Source of the DNA: Mitsuaria sp. 7
GTDB taxonomy: Bacteria > Pseudomonadota > Gammaproteobacteria > Burkholderiales > Burkholderiaceae_C
Reading direction: 5' to 3'
Assembly: GCF_001653795.1 (NCBI RefSeq)
Contig: NZ_CP011514.1
Location: 990,163 to 1,054,162, forward strand
DNA: 64,000 nt
Position numbers and translations under genes: made by a program. Below, piece by piece: positions 27,434 to 35,841 of this stretch. Position 1 is the first letter of the stretch. Each line of letters opens with the position of its first letter. The notes under the pieces are model-generated. The model saw only the letters and a list, made by a program, of their open reading frames with translations. It did not search any database and was not told the DNA's origin.

Positions 27434-28978
27434 TCATGTCGACGCGCCGCAACCGGCCGAGGTCGGCGTCCACAAGGTCGGGGTCGACGCCGGGTTCCAG
27501 CCGGCGCCGGCCCACGCGGTGTGCGTGACCAGGGCCTTGTAGGTCTTGCCCTGGTAGCTGACGACCGTGCCGATGTTGAAGGTCTTGCCTTCGCTCCATG
27601 CCGCGCAATTCGGCGCGGGCGCGGGCGCGGGCGCTGGCGAGGGCGACGGTGCCGGGGCGGGTGAGGGCGCTGGAGATGGTGTCGGAGCAGGCGAAGGCGA
27701 AGGCGCGGGCGGTGGCGGTGGCGGTGTTGCGCCGCTCGTGTCGGTGCCGTGGGTGGCGGTGGTCCAGCCGAGGAACTCATAGCCGCCCTGGTCCGGTCCG
27801 TGCGAGCGCACATACGACTGGAAGTTGGGGATGGCGACGCCGCGGCTGACGTAGCCGTTGAGCGCCAGCTCGGTATAGCCGGATTCGGTGTGATAGCTGC
27901 GGCAGTCGCGCACGCCCGAGCCGTTGTTCAGCGACTTGGCCATGTACTCCAGGCCCATGGCCAGACGCGGCAGCGCGTCCTTGGCGTTGGGCTTGTGCAT
28001 CCAGACCGAGTTGTCGCCCTGGATCGAGGCCATCTCGGCCGCCTGTGCGATGCCGATCAGGTTGTACTGCGGGTGCCAGCAGTCGCGGGCCTTCAGCTCG
28101 TTGATCTCGCCGTTGCCGTAGATCGACACGGGGATCATCTCGATGAGCCGCGTCAGCCCCGCGGCGTAGCGCGTCGGGTTGTCCTGGAAGACGCCGGTGG
28201 CCATCATGCCGAGCGCGGCCGACACGGCCCAGTTGTTGACGCGCGATTGCGCCTTGGCGGTCTCGGTGTAGAGGCGGTCGACGAAGCCGTTGAAGCGCGC
28301 GACCTCGGCGGCCGGCCAGTTGCCCAGGCCACCGCCGTGGTGGCGCAGGATCTCGGCGGCGCTGATCCAGACGGGCAGCATCCACGCCGCTTCGAGCTGG
28401 ACCTGCGCGGCGTTCGTGCCGGAGGCGACGGTGAAGCCGCGGAACTGGACGGCCCAGTCGTTGAGGATGGCGACGGCCTTGTCGCGATGGCGCACGTCGT
28501 TGGTCTTCACCCAGCGCAGGGTGTTGAGGTAGGCGGCCATCGCATCGTTCTTGAAGCGCGACTCCTGCGGACCGCGGGCGCTGCCGACGACCTCCACGGT
28601 GGTCAGCGCCTGATGCGCATACGTGTAGTTGCTGCGCGAATCGGCGAGGACGACGGCGTAGCCGGTCTTGATGCCGCTGTTGGACGGGGAGTTGGCCGAG
28701 GCCTTGAACGTGTCGAGCCGCGTCTGGCTCATGAAGATGCCGGGATGGCTGAACTTCGCGGGCGCCTTGGCCTGGGCGCTGGCGTCGCGCGGACCGGCGT
28801 CGCCTTCCTCCTCGACCTGCGCCGAGCCTTGCCCGGTCGCCTTGCTGTCGACGACCTCACCGCCGCCGCAGGCCGACAACGCGGCCAGCACGACCGGCGT
28901 GAGTGCCCATCGGAAACGGCGGCCGAAGCTCGCTTGTGGTGAGCGTGCGTGGCGCGTGGAGGTGTCCAGTCCGATCAT
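27434..28978 (-). CDS. Alginate-lyase-like lipoprotein with chitin-binding CBM5/12
   Basis: 514 residues. The N-terminal signal ends in a lipobox-like LSACGGG (about 33-39). The catalytic-like domain (about 75-385) has the alpha/alpha-toroid rhythm of alginate lyase family PL5 (FSHPGIFMSQTRLDTFKA, WVKTNDVRHRDKAVAILNDWA, NNWAVSAALGMMATGVF, CRSYHTESGYTELALNGYV). A long Pro/Ala/Ser linker (about 410-447) leads to a C-terminal CBM5/12 module (WSEGKTFNIGTVVSYQGKTYKALV...NPASTPTLWTP). The CBM points to chitin or a similar insoluble glycan, which is odd beside an alginate-lyase fold. The true substrate may therefore be another acidic or amino-sugar polymer. Confidence 0.75.
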   Translation of the reverse strand: MIGLDTSTRHARSPQASFGRRFRWALTPVVLAALSACGGGEVVDSKATGQGSAQVEEEGDAGPRDASAQAKAPAKFSHPGIFMSQTRLDTFKASANSPSNSGIKTGYAVVLADSRSNYTYAHQALTTVEVVGSARGPQESRFKNDAMAAYLNTLRWVKTNDVRHRDKAVAILNDWAVQFRGFTVASGTNAAQVQLEAAWMLPVWISAAEILRHHGGGLGNWPAAEVARFNGFVDRLYTETAKAQSRVNNWAVSAALGMMATGVFQDNPTRYAAGLTRLIEMIPVSIYGNGEINELKARDCWHPQYNLIGIAQAAEMASIQGDNSVWMHKPNAKDALPRLAMGLEYMAKSLNNGSGVRDCRSYHTESGYTELALNGYVSRGVAIPNFQSYVRSHGPDQGGYEFLGWTTATHGTDTSGATPPPPPPAPSPSPAPTPSPAPSPAPAPSPSPAPAPAPAPNCAAWSEGKTFNIGTVVSYQGKTYKALVTHTAWAGAGWNPASTPTLWTPTSAGCGAST

Positions 28979-29178
28979 GTTCGTGAGCTCCGCTGATGAG
29001 TGCGGGGCGACTTTACGAACGTGAAAAGAAGAGGGATGTGACTGTGGGTAATGAGTTGCGAGCAGGGAAACGACTGCGCGTCGGAGCTACCCAGAATGGG
29101 GTAGATGACGAGGGTCTTCCATGAGGGGCTGAGGCGGGTGCGGCAGAGGTGCTGGACTCGGCCCGACGGCGAGCTCGA

Positions 29179-29688
29179 TCAGGATGCCCGACTCTGAGCC
29201 GCTTCCACCCGCGCGAGTACCGCGGCCACCTCGAAGAACACTAGCCGCCGGCGCGTCTCGATGCGTGTGAACTCTTCGGCCGACGGTACGAGTTCCAGAT
29301 CGCCGAAGTGAGCGTGGCGCAGCCATCCGCTCAGGCAGGCCTGCGCGATGAGCAGCGAGCGGTCCGTCGACATGCCGTCGTCGCTTCCGCCCGCGATGCC
29401 GAAGATCGCGCGCAGCGGGATACCGGCAGCGTCCGCGTCGAAGAACTCCCGAGGGACGAGAGCAGGCGCTCGTCGTGACGGGTCGCCGAGGTGGCGGTCG
29501 TTGGCTGGCACTGGCGGCGCTCGGTGGGACGGGATCGCCAGTCTGTCGGTCCGCGTCAGGTATTGCGTCCGTGGAAACCCGCCGCAAGCGTTTGGCTTTG
29601 AGCGATGCCCGCACGGAAGTAGATCGGAGCGCGCTTGAAGCGGTTTACTGCCGAGTTCGCTGGCCCTCACCCCCACCCTCTCCCGCAA
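29179..29688 (-). CDS. Possible hypothetical protein (low support)
   Basis: An open frame of 169 residues in the otherwise empty 28979-29803 region. The C-terminal half (REFFDADAAGIPLRAIFGIAGGSDDG, SLLIAQACLSGWLRHAHFGDLELV, EEFTRIETRRRLVFFEVAAVLARVEAA) looks like real protein. The first 10 or so residues are read from a REP repeat, so the true start must be further in and is unknown. It may be the remnant of a longer gene. Confidence 0.3.
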   Translation of the reverse strand: MRERVGVRASELGSKPLQARSDLLPCGHRSKPNACGGFPRTQYLTRTDRLAIPSHRAPPVPANDRHLGDPSRRAPALVPREFFDADAAGIPLRAIFGIAGGSDDGMSTDRSLLIAQACLSGWLRHAHFGDLELVPSAEEFTRIETRRRLVFFEVAAVLARVEAAQSRAS

Positions 29689-29783
29689 GCGGGAGAGGGA
29701 GCAAGAGGAGCAGGCGCTGCGAGGAGACCCGATCGGACTCCCTCTCCCGCTTGCGGGAGAGGGCGGGGGTGAGGGCCAGCGGC
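29659..29783. repeat. REP doublet (REPIN-like): copies 2 and 3 in opposite orientation
   Basis: Copy 2 is inverted (tail GCTGGCCCTCACCCC, palindrome 29676-29699). Copy 3 is direct (palindrome 29740-29763, tail CGGGGGTGAGGGCCAGCGGC). About 40 bp of unrelated sequence separates the palindromes. Two opposed REPs around a short spacer are the layout of REPINs mobilised by RAYT-type transposases. No RAYT gene is in the window. Confidence 0.82.
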
Positions 29784-29803
29784 CGCCGCAGTGCTCGCTG
29801 CGT

Positions 29804-30445
29804 CTAGTACCCGCGCGTCTCCTCGGGCCTCAGTCCCTGGCGCACCTGCTCCTGCGCGCGCGCCTCTTCCTTCATGAGCCTGCCGTTGGCCACATGACGC
29901 ACGATCCACGGCAGCGTGCGCAGCTTCGCGCCGCCGGCCGTCGCCGGCACCCAGGCCTTCGCGCATTTCTCGAAGAGCTCCGCGTTGAGCGCGAGACGCG
30001 ACGGCGTCATCCCGAGCACGAGAAGCTGTCCTGCATGCAGCGCGACGTTGCCGCCGTCGGCCAGCGCGTCGGGCAGACGCGCCAGGTCGTTGGTCGGGTG
30101 GGCCATGTGACCCAGCTGCCGGATCTGTTCGTCGAAGACCGCCGGCATCCATCCGCCGAAGGCCGCCATCTGGCGGCAGAACGGGCCTCCACCGACGAGC
30201 ACTGCGCACACATCGATGCGAGCCGAATAGACCGTCCGGTGGAGCGCCACCGCGCCCGTGCCGCATCCCTCGGCAGGCGCAAGCGGCAGCGACCGCATTG
30301 ATGCGTCCGTGGCCGTTCCCCACGCCATCTGCCCGCTCGCGGGATCGCGCAGCGAGAGGCTGTCCGAGTCGCCCGGCATGAGCCCGCGCGCCAGCAGCCG
30401 CTGCCGGAGGCTGAGCCACGTGTCGCGGAGCGTGTCGTCGCTCAT
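29804..30445 (-). CDS. Class II aldolase/adducin-like protein lacking metal ligands
   Basis: 213 residues, last gene of the operon and overlapping the aminotransferase stop by 4 bp (ATGA). Overall layout follows class II aldolases (LSLRDPASGQMAWGTAT, ALHRTVYSARIDVCAVLVGGGPFCRQMAAFG, VALHAGQLLVLGMTPSRLALNAELFEKCAKAW). The zinc-binding H-x-H of the family is replaced by GGG at the matching point (compare SIHTHQP in the neighbour ending at 31893), and the NHG of the last strand is replaced by AGQ. Metal-dependent catalysis is therefore unlikely. It may be a binding or regulatory partner of the active aldolase. Confidence 0.65.
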   Translation of the reverse strand: MSDDTLRDTWLSLRQRLLARGLMPGDSDSLSLRDPASGQMAWGTATDASMRSLPLAPAEGCGTGAVALHRTVYSARIDVCAVLVGGGPFCRQMAAFGGWMPAVFDEQIRQLGHMAHPTNDLARLPDALADGGNVALHAGQLLVLGMTPSRLALNAELFEKCAKAWVPATAGGAKLRTLPWIVRHVANGRLMKEEARAQEQVRQGLRPEETRGY

Positions 30446-31893
30446 GCCAACGCCATCACATCGTCGAAGCGGTTGAGCGCATCGTCGATGACGTCATCCG
30501 TATCGGCCAGGCTCGTGTAGAGCCGGCTGCCCGCGACCGAGATCAACCCGTGCGCGGTGAACGCAGCTCCCATCTCCTCCATCATGTGCTTGCGCCGCTT
30601 GGCCTCGTCCTTGACCTTGATGAGCTTCCACAGGCTGCTGGTGTCGAGCAGCAGCACGCCCGAGGTCTGCAGATGCACGATGGAGCCGAGGTTGTAGGCC
30701 ACGTAAGGCAGTCCGCGTCGTCGGATGATTTCCTCCAGGCCGATGCGCAGGCGCTCGCCGGCCCGGCCTGCCACCGCCGGCGCGTTGGTGCGTTCCACCT
30801 CGAGCAGCGAGTGGTACCCCGCCACGCAACTGAGCGGATTCGCCGACAAGGTCCCGCCCACGAAGGCGCGCCGCGAGGTCGTCCCGATGCCGCCGACGAG
30901 CGACATCATGATCTCGCGCCTGCCCCCGATCGCGCCTGCCATCGGGTATCCGCCGGTCAGGCACTTGCCCAGCACCGTGAGGTCGGGCGTCACGCCGAAG
31001 TAGGCCTGCGCGCCGCCCATGCCGGCGCGGAAGCCGGTCACCACCTCGTCGAAGATCAGCAGCGCGCCGAACTCGTCGCAGAGCGCGCGGACCTGCGCGT
31101 TGAACTCGCGGTGCACCGGCCGCGTGCCGCTCTCCGGGCCGAAGGGCTCCAGCAGCACCGCCGCCGTGCCGCCGCGCAGGCGGTTCCAGCGCAGCAGCCG
31201 GCGCAGCGCTTCCGGGTCGTTGGGCAGGCACTCCTGCGTGTGCGCCGTCGCGCCGCGCGGAATGCCGATCGCTTCCATGCGGCCCGTCTTCGGCAGCCGC
31301 ATGCCGTAGACGAGCTGGTCGCTCCAGCCGTGATACGCGCCGCCGATCTTGATGACGCGCTGGCGCCGGGTGAAGGTGCGGGCCAGGCGCACGGCGCCCA
31401 TCACCGCCTCGGTGCCGGAGCCCAGCATGCGCAGCATCTCCACGCCGGGCATGTGGCGGCAGACGAGCTCGGCGAGCTTGACCTCGTACTCGTGCAGCAG
31501 GCCGGTGACCGGGCCGCAGTCGTCGAGCAGCGCGTGCACAGCCGCGCGCACGGCCGGCGGGTTGCTGCCCAGCAGCGTGGGACCGCCGGCCTGCAGGAAG
31601 TCGATGTAGCGGTTGCCGTCGATGTCGGTGAGGTGCGCGCCGTCGGCGCGCGTGATCGCCAGCGGGAACGGGTGGTTGAACGCGAGGTTGTGCTGCACGC
31701 CGCCGGGAATCACGGTGGCGGCCTGCTCCGCGAGCCGCTTCGAGCCGGCGCAGTGGTCGTCGAACCAGCGCAGCACCTTGGGCATCGCGTCCGGACGGAT
31801 CGGCCGCATCGGCTGGTTCACGAGCGCGGCGAAGCGCTCGTAGAGCGCGTGCGTGTCGGGCCAGGAGGGCAGGGCGGTGGGAATCGTCGACAT
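30442..31893 (-). CDS. PLP-dependent class III aminotransferase (GSA-aminomutase-like)
   Basis: 483 residues. Class III aminotransferase features: GTEAVMGAVRLARTFTRRQRVIKIGGAYHG (cofactor phosphate contact), LLIFDEVVTGFR (ring aspartate) and VLGKCLTGGYPMAGAIGG with the Schiff-base lysine in GKCL. It resembles glutamate-1-semialdehyde aminomutase but carries a 45-residue N-terminal extension and is not near heme genes. The ATG at 31893 shares one base with the previous stop; a GTG three bases earlier is an alternative. In this operon it probably aminates or deaminates an aldehyde or ketose made by the aldolase (inference). Confidence 0.85.
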   Translation of the reverse strand: MSTIPTALPSWPDTHALYERFAALVNQPMRPIRPDAMPKVLRWFDDHCAGSKRLAEQAATVIPGGVQHNLAFNHPFPLAITRADGAHLTDIDGNRYIDFLQAGGPTLLGSNPPAVRAAVHALLDDCGPVTGLLHEYEVKLAELVCRHMPGVEMLRMLGSGTEAVMGAVRLARTFTRRQRVIKIGGAYHGWSDQLVYGMRLPKTGRMEAIGIPRGATAHTQECLPNDPEALRRLLRWNRLRGGTAAVLLEPFGPESGTRPVHREFNAQVRALCDEFGALLIFDEVVTGFRAGMGGAQAYFGVTPDLTVLGKCLTGGYPMAGAIGGRREIMMSLVGGIGTTSRRAFVGGTLSANPLSCVAGYHSLLEVERTNAPAVAGRAGERLRIGLEEIIRRRGLPYVAYNLGSIVHLQTSGVLLLDTSSLWKLIKVKDEAKRRKHMMEEMGAAFTAHGLISVAGSRLYTSLADTDDVIDDALNRFDDVMALA

Positions 31894-32555
31894 CACGGTC
31901 TCTTGAGATGAAGCAGCAGATCGCGCACGGGGGTGAGCACGGCCCGCAGACCGGGCTCACGACGGGTGCGTTCGTCGATGCGCGCCGCGAGCAGGTCGCG
32001 GGCGAGGGTCTCGAGGCGCTCGACGGCTTCGAGCGCGGTGGCGCTGTCCGCGGCGCAGCACAGGATGCCATGGTTGCGCAGCAGGTAGGCCTGGCGGTCC
32101 GGACGGACGGCCTTGGCGAGCTTGCCTGCGAGCCACGCGGTCCCCGACGGCGCATACCCGACGACCGGCACTTCGGCGCCCAGCCAGCGCTGCATCGCCT
32201 CGGGCACCGTCAGCGCCTGACCGATCAGCGCGCAGGCGCTCGCCAGCGGCTGGTGCGTGTGGATGCTGCAGCCGACGTCGGGCCGCGCGCGCAGCACGCG
32301 GGCGTGCAGGCCGGTCTCGACGGAGGGATGGCGCTCACCGCCGCTCGCGTCGTCGACCACCGCCAGATCGGACAGCCGCAGCACGCAGACATCCTCCGGC
32401 CGCATGACGAGGTAGTCCGTGGCCGAGGGCGTGACGGCCACCAGGTCGTCGGCGATGCGCAGCATCAGGTTGCCGCCCGTGCCGGCGAAGTAGCCGCGCT
32501 CGGACAGACGCAGGCAGAGCTGCACCACGTGACGGCGCTCGATCTCGTGCTTCAT
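31893..32555 (-). CDS. Class II aldolase/adducin family protein (metal-dependent)
   Basis: 220 residues from an ATG at 32555 that overlaps the kinase stop by 4 bp; the frame is open far upstream but only as a shadow of the kinase. The active-site pieces are intact: GTGGNLMLR (phosphate loop), TPSATDYLVMRPEDV, SVETGLHARVLRARPDVGCSIHTHQPLA (zinc-binding HTH) and LLRNHGIL (third histidine). Likely reactions are retro-aldol cleavage or dehydration of a sugar phosphate, like FucA, AraD or MtnB. The kinase next door would supply the phosphorylated substrate. Confidence 0.85.
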   Translation of the reverse strand: MKHEIERRHVVQLCLRLSERGYFAGTGGNLMLRIADDLVAVTPSATDYLVMRPEDVCVLRLSDLAVVDDASGGERHPSVETGLHARVLRARPDVGCSIHTHQPLASACALIGQALTVPEAMQRWLGAEVPVVGYAPSGTAWLAGKLAKAVRPDRQAYLLRNHGILCCAADSATALEAVERLETLARDLLAARIDERTRREPGLRAVLTPVRDLLLHLKRP

Positions 32556-34243
32556 GTCGCGGCTCCTGCCGCCGTGCCGGTGGCAACACCTGGCACCGCC
32601 GCGGTCGCCGGAGCGCGGTTGATGCGCTGGTACAGCGGCGCCAGACGCTGCTGGACCTCCTTGAACGCCTCGAACCTGTCGCTGTAGAGACGGCTCAGAT
32701 CGGCCGCCGGCTCGTAGATGCGGCGCGTGCGGCGCAGCGCCGCGAGATCGCCGAAGCGCAGCGCGCCGGTGCCGATGCCGGCGAGGAAGGTCGCGCCGAT
32801 CGCGTTGGCCTGGATGGGGTGATCGAGCTGCCGGATCGGCTGGCCGGTGACGTCCGCGAAGATCTGGCACCAGACGTCGCTCTGCGCGCCGCCGCCGACC
32901 GCCGCGATCGTGCCGGGCGAGCGCCCCAGCAGCCGCGCGAAGGGCTCCATCATCCAGCGCGTGTTCAGCGCGACGCCCTCCAGGAAGGCGCGGAAGATGT
33001 CCTCCCGCGAATGCTCCAGCGAGAGATTGATCAGTCCCGCCCGCAGCAGCGGATCGTCGACGGGCGTGCGCTCGCCGAAGAGCCACGGCGTGTAGATCAG
33101 CCCGCGCGAACCCGGCGGCACGCGCGCGGCGATCTTGTCGAGCAGCTCGTAGACGGCGGGGTGTTCCTCGTCGGACGCCAGTTCGTCGGGGTGGTACAGG
33201 ATGCGGTCGCGAAGGAAGGACAGGTTGGCCCCCGCCGTCGATTGCAGCGCGAGCGCGAGATAGCGCCCATCGACCGCGCAAGGCACCGCCGCGATCTTGT
33301 GGCGGACGTCGGTCCGCATGTCCGGCACGTGCGCGCCCAGCCAGGAGGAGGTGCCCAGGTACAGGTGCGTCTCGAAGTCCGGCACGGCGGCGCCGACCGC
33401 GACGGCGGAAGTGTCGACGGCCCCGGCGACGACGGGCGTGGACGCGGGCAGTCCCAGCGCGGCGGCGACGTCGGGCAGCAGCGGCCCCAGCACGTCGGTG
33501 GAACGCACGATGGGCGGCAGCTTGTCGGCGTCCAGCCCCAGCGAGCGGATCAGCCGCGCGTCGTAGCGGATGCGCGAGGGGTCGCGGTTGTCGGTGACCC
33601 AGCTGGTGAGGATGGAATCCTGCGTCGCGCACATGTGTCCGCAGAGGCGGTAGTTCAGGTAGTCGAGCGCGTTGAGGAAGCAGCGCGTCGCGTCGTACAC
33701 GGCGGGCATCTCATCGCGGATGTAGGCCATGTGGCCGGCCGCGTCGCGCCCGCTGAGCGACGGCGCGCCGCCGGTCAGCCGCAGCCAGCGCCAGAGCTTG
33801 AGCGGCGCGTAGCCCTCGATGTTGAGCCAGCGCCCGCGCAGGCGGCGCCTGATCGCGGCGGCGCCGCGCGCGTCCAGCCAGCTGAAGGCGGGACCGATCG
33901 CGCGTCCGTCGCGGCCAAGGCAGACGGTGACCTCGGTCTGCGTGGAGCAGCACACCGCCGACACGCGCCGACGCCGCGCCGCATCCGGCGCGAGCACCTC
34001 GCCTGCGGCATCGAGCAAGGCCTGCCACCAGGCCTGCGGGTCCTGCTCCGCCCGCGCGCCTTCGACGAACAGCGGCACGGGGCGGAAGGCCCAGGCCAGC
34101 ACCTCGCCGTCCAGGCTCACCAGCGCGCACTTGCAGCCGCTGGTGCCGAGATCGACCGCCAGCACCAGCGGCGAGCTTGATGCGGCCGCGGAGGTCGACG
34201 ACGTCGGCGAGGACGCTCGGGGCGGAGGAACCGGAGACGTCAT
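32552..34243 (-). CDS. FGGY-family carbohydrate kinase
   Basis: 563 residues. N-terminal actin-like ATPase fold with LVLAVDLGTSGCKCALVSLDGEVL (phosphate 1 motif, about 26-49) and STQTEVTVCL; C-terminal lobe with LYLGTSSWLGAHV and AAVGGGAQSDVWCQIFADVTGQPIRQ (adenosine motif, about 460-485). It is closest in layout to xylulokinase-like members; the sugar cannot be named from sequence alone. A Ser/Ala/Thr-rich stretch (about 8-24) precedes the domain, and an Ala/Thr-rich tail ends the protein. The ATG shares one base with the porin stop (TGATG), so translation is coupled. Confidence 0.87.
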   Translation of the reverse strand: MTSPVPPPRASSPTSSTSAAASSSPLVLAVDLGTSGCKCALVSLDGEVLAWAFRPVPLFVEGARAEQDPQAWWQALLDAAGEVLAPDAARRRRVSAVCCSTQTEVTVCLGRDGRAIGPAFSWLDARGAAAIRRRLRGRWLNIEGYAPLKLWRWLRLTGGAPSLSGRDAAGHMAYIRDEMPAVYDATRCFLNALDYLNYRLCGHMCATQDSILTSWVTDNRDPSRIRYDARLIRSLGLDADKLPPIVRSTDVLGPLLPDVAAALGLPASTPVVAGAVDTSAVAVGAAVPDFETHLYLGTSSWLGAHVPDMRTDVRHKIAAVPCAVDGRYLALALQSTAGANLSFLRDRILYHPDELASDEEHPAVYELLDKIAARVPPGSRGLIYTPWLFGERTPVDDPLLRAGLINLSLEHSREDIFRAFLEGVALNTRWMMEPFARLLGRSPGTIAAVGGGAQSDVWCQIFADVTGQPIRQLDHPIQANAIGATFLAGIGTGALRFGDLAALRRTRRIYEPAADLSRLYSDRFEAFKEVQQRLAPLYQRINRAPATAAVPGVATGTAAGAAT

Positions 34244-35154
34244 CAGAACTTGCGCGACACGGACACGACCACCGTGTTGTTGTCCTGGCGCTTCCAGCCG
34301 TCGCCGTCGGGGATCATGAAGAGTTCGGGTCGATGGGTGCTGGTGGCGACCCATTCGGCGGTGAAGTTGAGGCCCCAGCGCACGTGGGTGACGCCGATCG
34401 AGTAGTCGCTGAAGTCCGCTTCCTTGAAGTGGCGGATCTTCTGCGTGCCCGCGTGCAGGTTGAGCGTCGTGGTGGGCGTGAGCGGATGGCGGTAGGTGAG
34501 GTCGTAGAGCAGGCTGCCGCGCGAGTTCTGGTCGCCGCGCGCGTAGCACTCCAGCGCCGGCGTGGGATCGACGCCGGCGACGAGGATCTGGCCGCAGACG
34601 CCGCCGGTGTCCGCGCCGCGATAGGTGCGCGAGAGCACGTTGAGGATGCGCCCTTCGAGCTTGCCCCAGCCGATCTCGATCACGGCGTACGCGGTGTCGT
34701 AGCGGGTGCGGCGGAAGTCCACCGGCACGCCGGCTTCCATGTCGATGCCGTGCGGCGCATCGAACTTCGCGCCCGGGAAGAACTCCTTGGCCAGGCCCAC
34801 GCCGAAGTGCCAGCCGTCGGGATCGCCGAAGCGGTAGCCGGTGCCCAGCAGCAGGTTGACGCCGTCGCCGTCGGTGAAGGCCTTCTTGCTGACGGTGGAC
34901 AGCTGCGCGAGGCCGATGATCCCGGACTCGTGCGCGAGCTGCACGCCCAGCTGCAGCGACGGCTTGCGGCCGGAGTCCGACACGCCGCGGTTGCGCAGGT
35001 CGGAGAGCAGTTTCACTTCGGTCTCGACGCCCATCGTGGCGGTGCCGGTCTCGTCGGCGCGGGCGGCGAGGGGGAAGAGGGCGATGAGCGTCGTCACGGT
35101 GGCCAGCGCGGCCAGGGTGGACAGGGCCAATGGCGCGGCGGTCTTGCGGTTCAT
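34243..35154 (-). CDS. TorF-family putative outer-membrane porin
   Basis: 303 residues with a signal peptide (about 1-33, ending ARADE). The mature protein alternates strands typical of an outer-membrane barrel (VETEVKLLSDLRNRGVSDSGRKPSLQLGVQLAHESG, YDTAYAVIEIGWGKLEGRI) and ends with the terminal aromatic VSVSRKF required for BAM insertion. The FRGIS-like motif of TorF proteins appears as LRNRGVSDS. A second TorF protein lies behind kdpC (59801-60649). In this operon it probably lets the pathway substrate cross the outer membrane. Confidence 0.8.
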   Translation of the reverse strand: MNRKTAAPLALSTLAALATVTTLIALFPLAARADETGTATMGVETEVKLLSDLRNRGVSDSGRKPSLQLGVQLAHESGIIGLAQLSTVSKKAFTDGDGVNLLLGTGYRFGDPDGWHFGVGLAKEFFPGAKFDAPHGIDMEAGVPVDFRRTRYDTAYAVIEIGWGKLEGRILNVLSRTYRGADTGGVCGQILVAGVDPTPALECYARGDQNSRGSLLYDLTYRHPLTPTTTLNLHAGTQKIRHFKEADFSDYSIGVTHVRWGLNFTAEWVATSTHRPELFMIPDGDGWKRQDNNTVVVSVSRKF

Positions 35155-35194
35155 CTCGTGTCTCCTCGTTCTGGTGTTCAGGGCTGGCCGGTGC

Positions 35195-35635
35195 TCACGA
35201 TTTGCAGACCGGGGTGGCGGGCAGCTCCGCCACGCGCTTCATCTGCTCGGTCTGGCCGAGGATCTCGGTCCCGATGTAGGCGCGGATGTAGAGGTCGCCG
35301 CTCTTCACGCGCAGGGCGCCCTTGTATTTCTTCTTGTCGCGCGGGTCGTAGACCCAGCCGTCGCGCCAGGCCTCGTTCTCGTAGCGGTCCAACTGCGCGA
35401 TCTGGATGCCGCAGGTGTCGTTGGCCTTGCCGGCATCCTTGTCCCAGACGATGCGGCCGCACAGCGCGGTGGGCTTGTCGTCGCAGGGCTTGAACTCGAT
35501 GACGGCGCCGCCGTCGGCGCTCAGCCAACGGCCCTTGGCGTCATCCGGGCCGACGGCCAGTGCCATGCACGGGAACAGCGCGGTGCAGAGTGCCGCGACC
35601 GCGGTTCGTCGAGAAAGGGCTTGTCGAGCGGCCAT
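35195..35635 (-). CDS. DUF2147 family exported protein
   Basis: 146 residues with a signal peptide (about 1-27, ending ALAV) and a DUF2147 domain (KGRWLSADGGAVIEFKPCDDKPTALCGRIVW, GWVYDPRDKKKYKGALRVKSGDLYIRAYIGTEILGQTEQMKRV). DUF2147 proteins are small periplasmic or outer-membrane-associated beta proteins of unknown function. It is the first gene of the TetR-controlled operon, with a GGAGAGG site and two operator dyads within 75 bp upstream. The porin starts 40 bp downstream. Confidence 0.85.
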   Translation of the reverse strand: MAARQALSRRTAVAALCTALFPCMALAVGPDDAKGRWLSADGGAVIEFKPCDDKPTALCGRIVWDKDAGKANDTCGIQIAQLDRYENEAWRDGWVYDPRDKKKYKGALRVKSGDLYIRAYIGTEILGQTEQMKRVAELPATPVCKS

Positions 35636-35674
35636 CGCGTCCTCTCCGGAGGGACTTGCCCTCGCGTCAATTGG

Positions 35675-35705
35675 ATAGTGATGGCTATGGTATAGCGATG
35701 ACTAT
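35675..35705. promoter_or_regulatory. Double operator dyad upstream of the DUF2147 operon
   Basis: Two direct copies of a 14-bp partial palindrome, ATAGTGATGGCTAT (35675-35688) and ATAGCGATGACTAT (35692-35705), with starts 17 bp apart. Each has ATAG/CTAT arms around 6 bp. A third copy, ATAGTCATGGCTAT, lies at 37073-37086 before the MFS gene. Size, symmetry and recurrence fit a TetR-family operator, most likely for the TetR encoded at 37147. Confidence 0.75.
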
Positions 35706-35782
35706 CTAATTTGATTTGCGGAGAAACCCTGGCGGACCGCGCTCGCCGGACTTAGGTCGCCGTCAAAGTACTGAAGCCTTCT

Positions 35783-35840
35783 TGCTCCCTCTCCCGCTTG
35801 CGGGAGAGGGCAGGGGTGAGGGCCAGCGGCGGTGGCAGCG
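35783..35840 (+). repeat. REP-like palindromic repeat, copy 4
   Basis: Palindrome CCCTCTCCCGC-TT-GCGGGAGAGGG at 35787-35810 with the tail CAGGGGTGAGGGCCAGCGGCGGTGGCAG, nearly identical to copy 1. It ends just before the stop of the MFS gene (35842), on its downstream side. Confidence 0.88.
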
Positions 35841-35841
35841 C

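Noticed and set aside
29087..29614. Second overlapping 175-residue minus-strand frame in the 29-kb gap
   Set aside because: It is Arg/Pro-rich and out of frame with the more protein-like 29179-29688 frame; no supporting start or motif.
30442..31893. Heme-pathway glutamate-1-semialdehyde aminomutase (hemL)
   Set aside because: The fold is right, but the N-terminal extension, the operon with a sugar kinase and aldolase, and the TetR operators argue for a catabolic class III aminotransferase.
16583..35840. CRISPR array from the recurring palindromes
   Set aside because: Copies are far apart, lack regular spacers and sit at gene ends; they are REP-type repeats.
35783..35840. Dedicated intrinsic terminator of the MFS gene
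   Set aside because: The hairpin is one copy of a dispersed REP and lacks a T-run. It may terminate transcription incidentally but is better described as a repeat.
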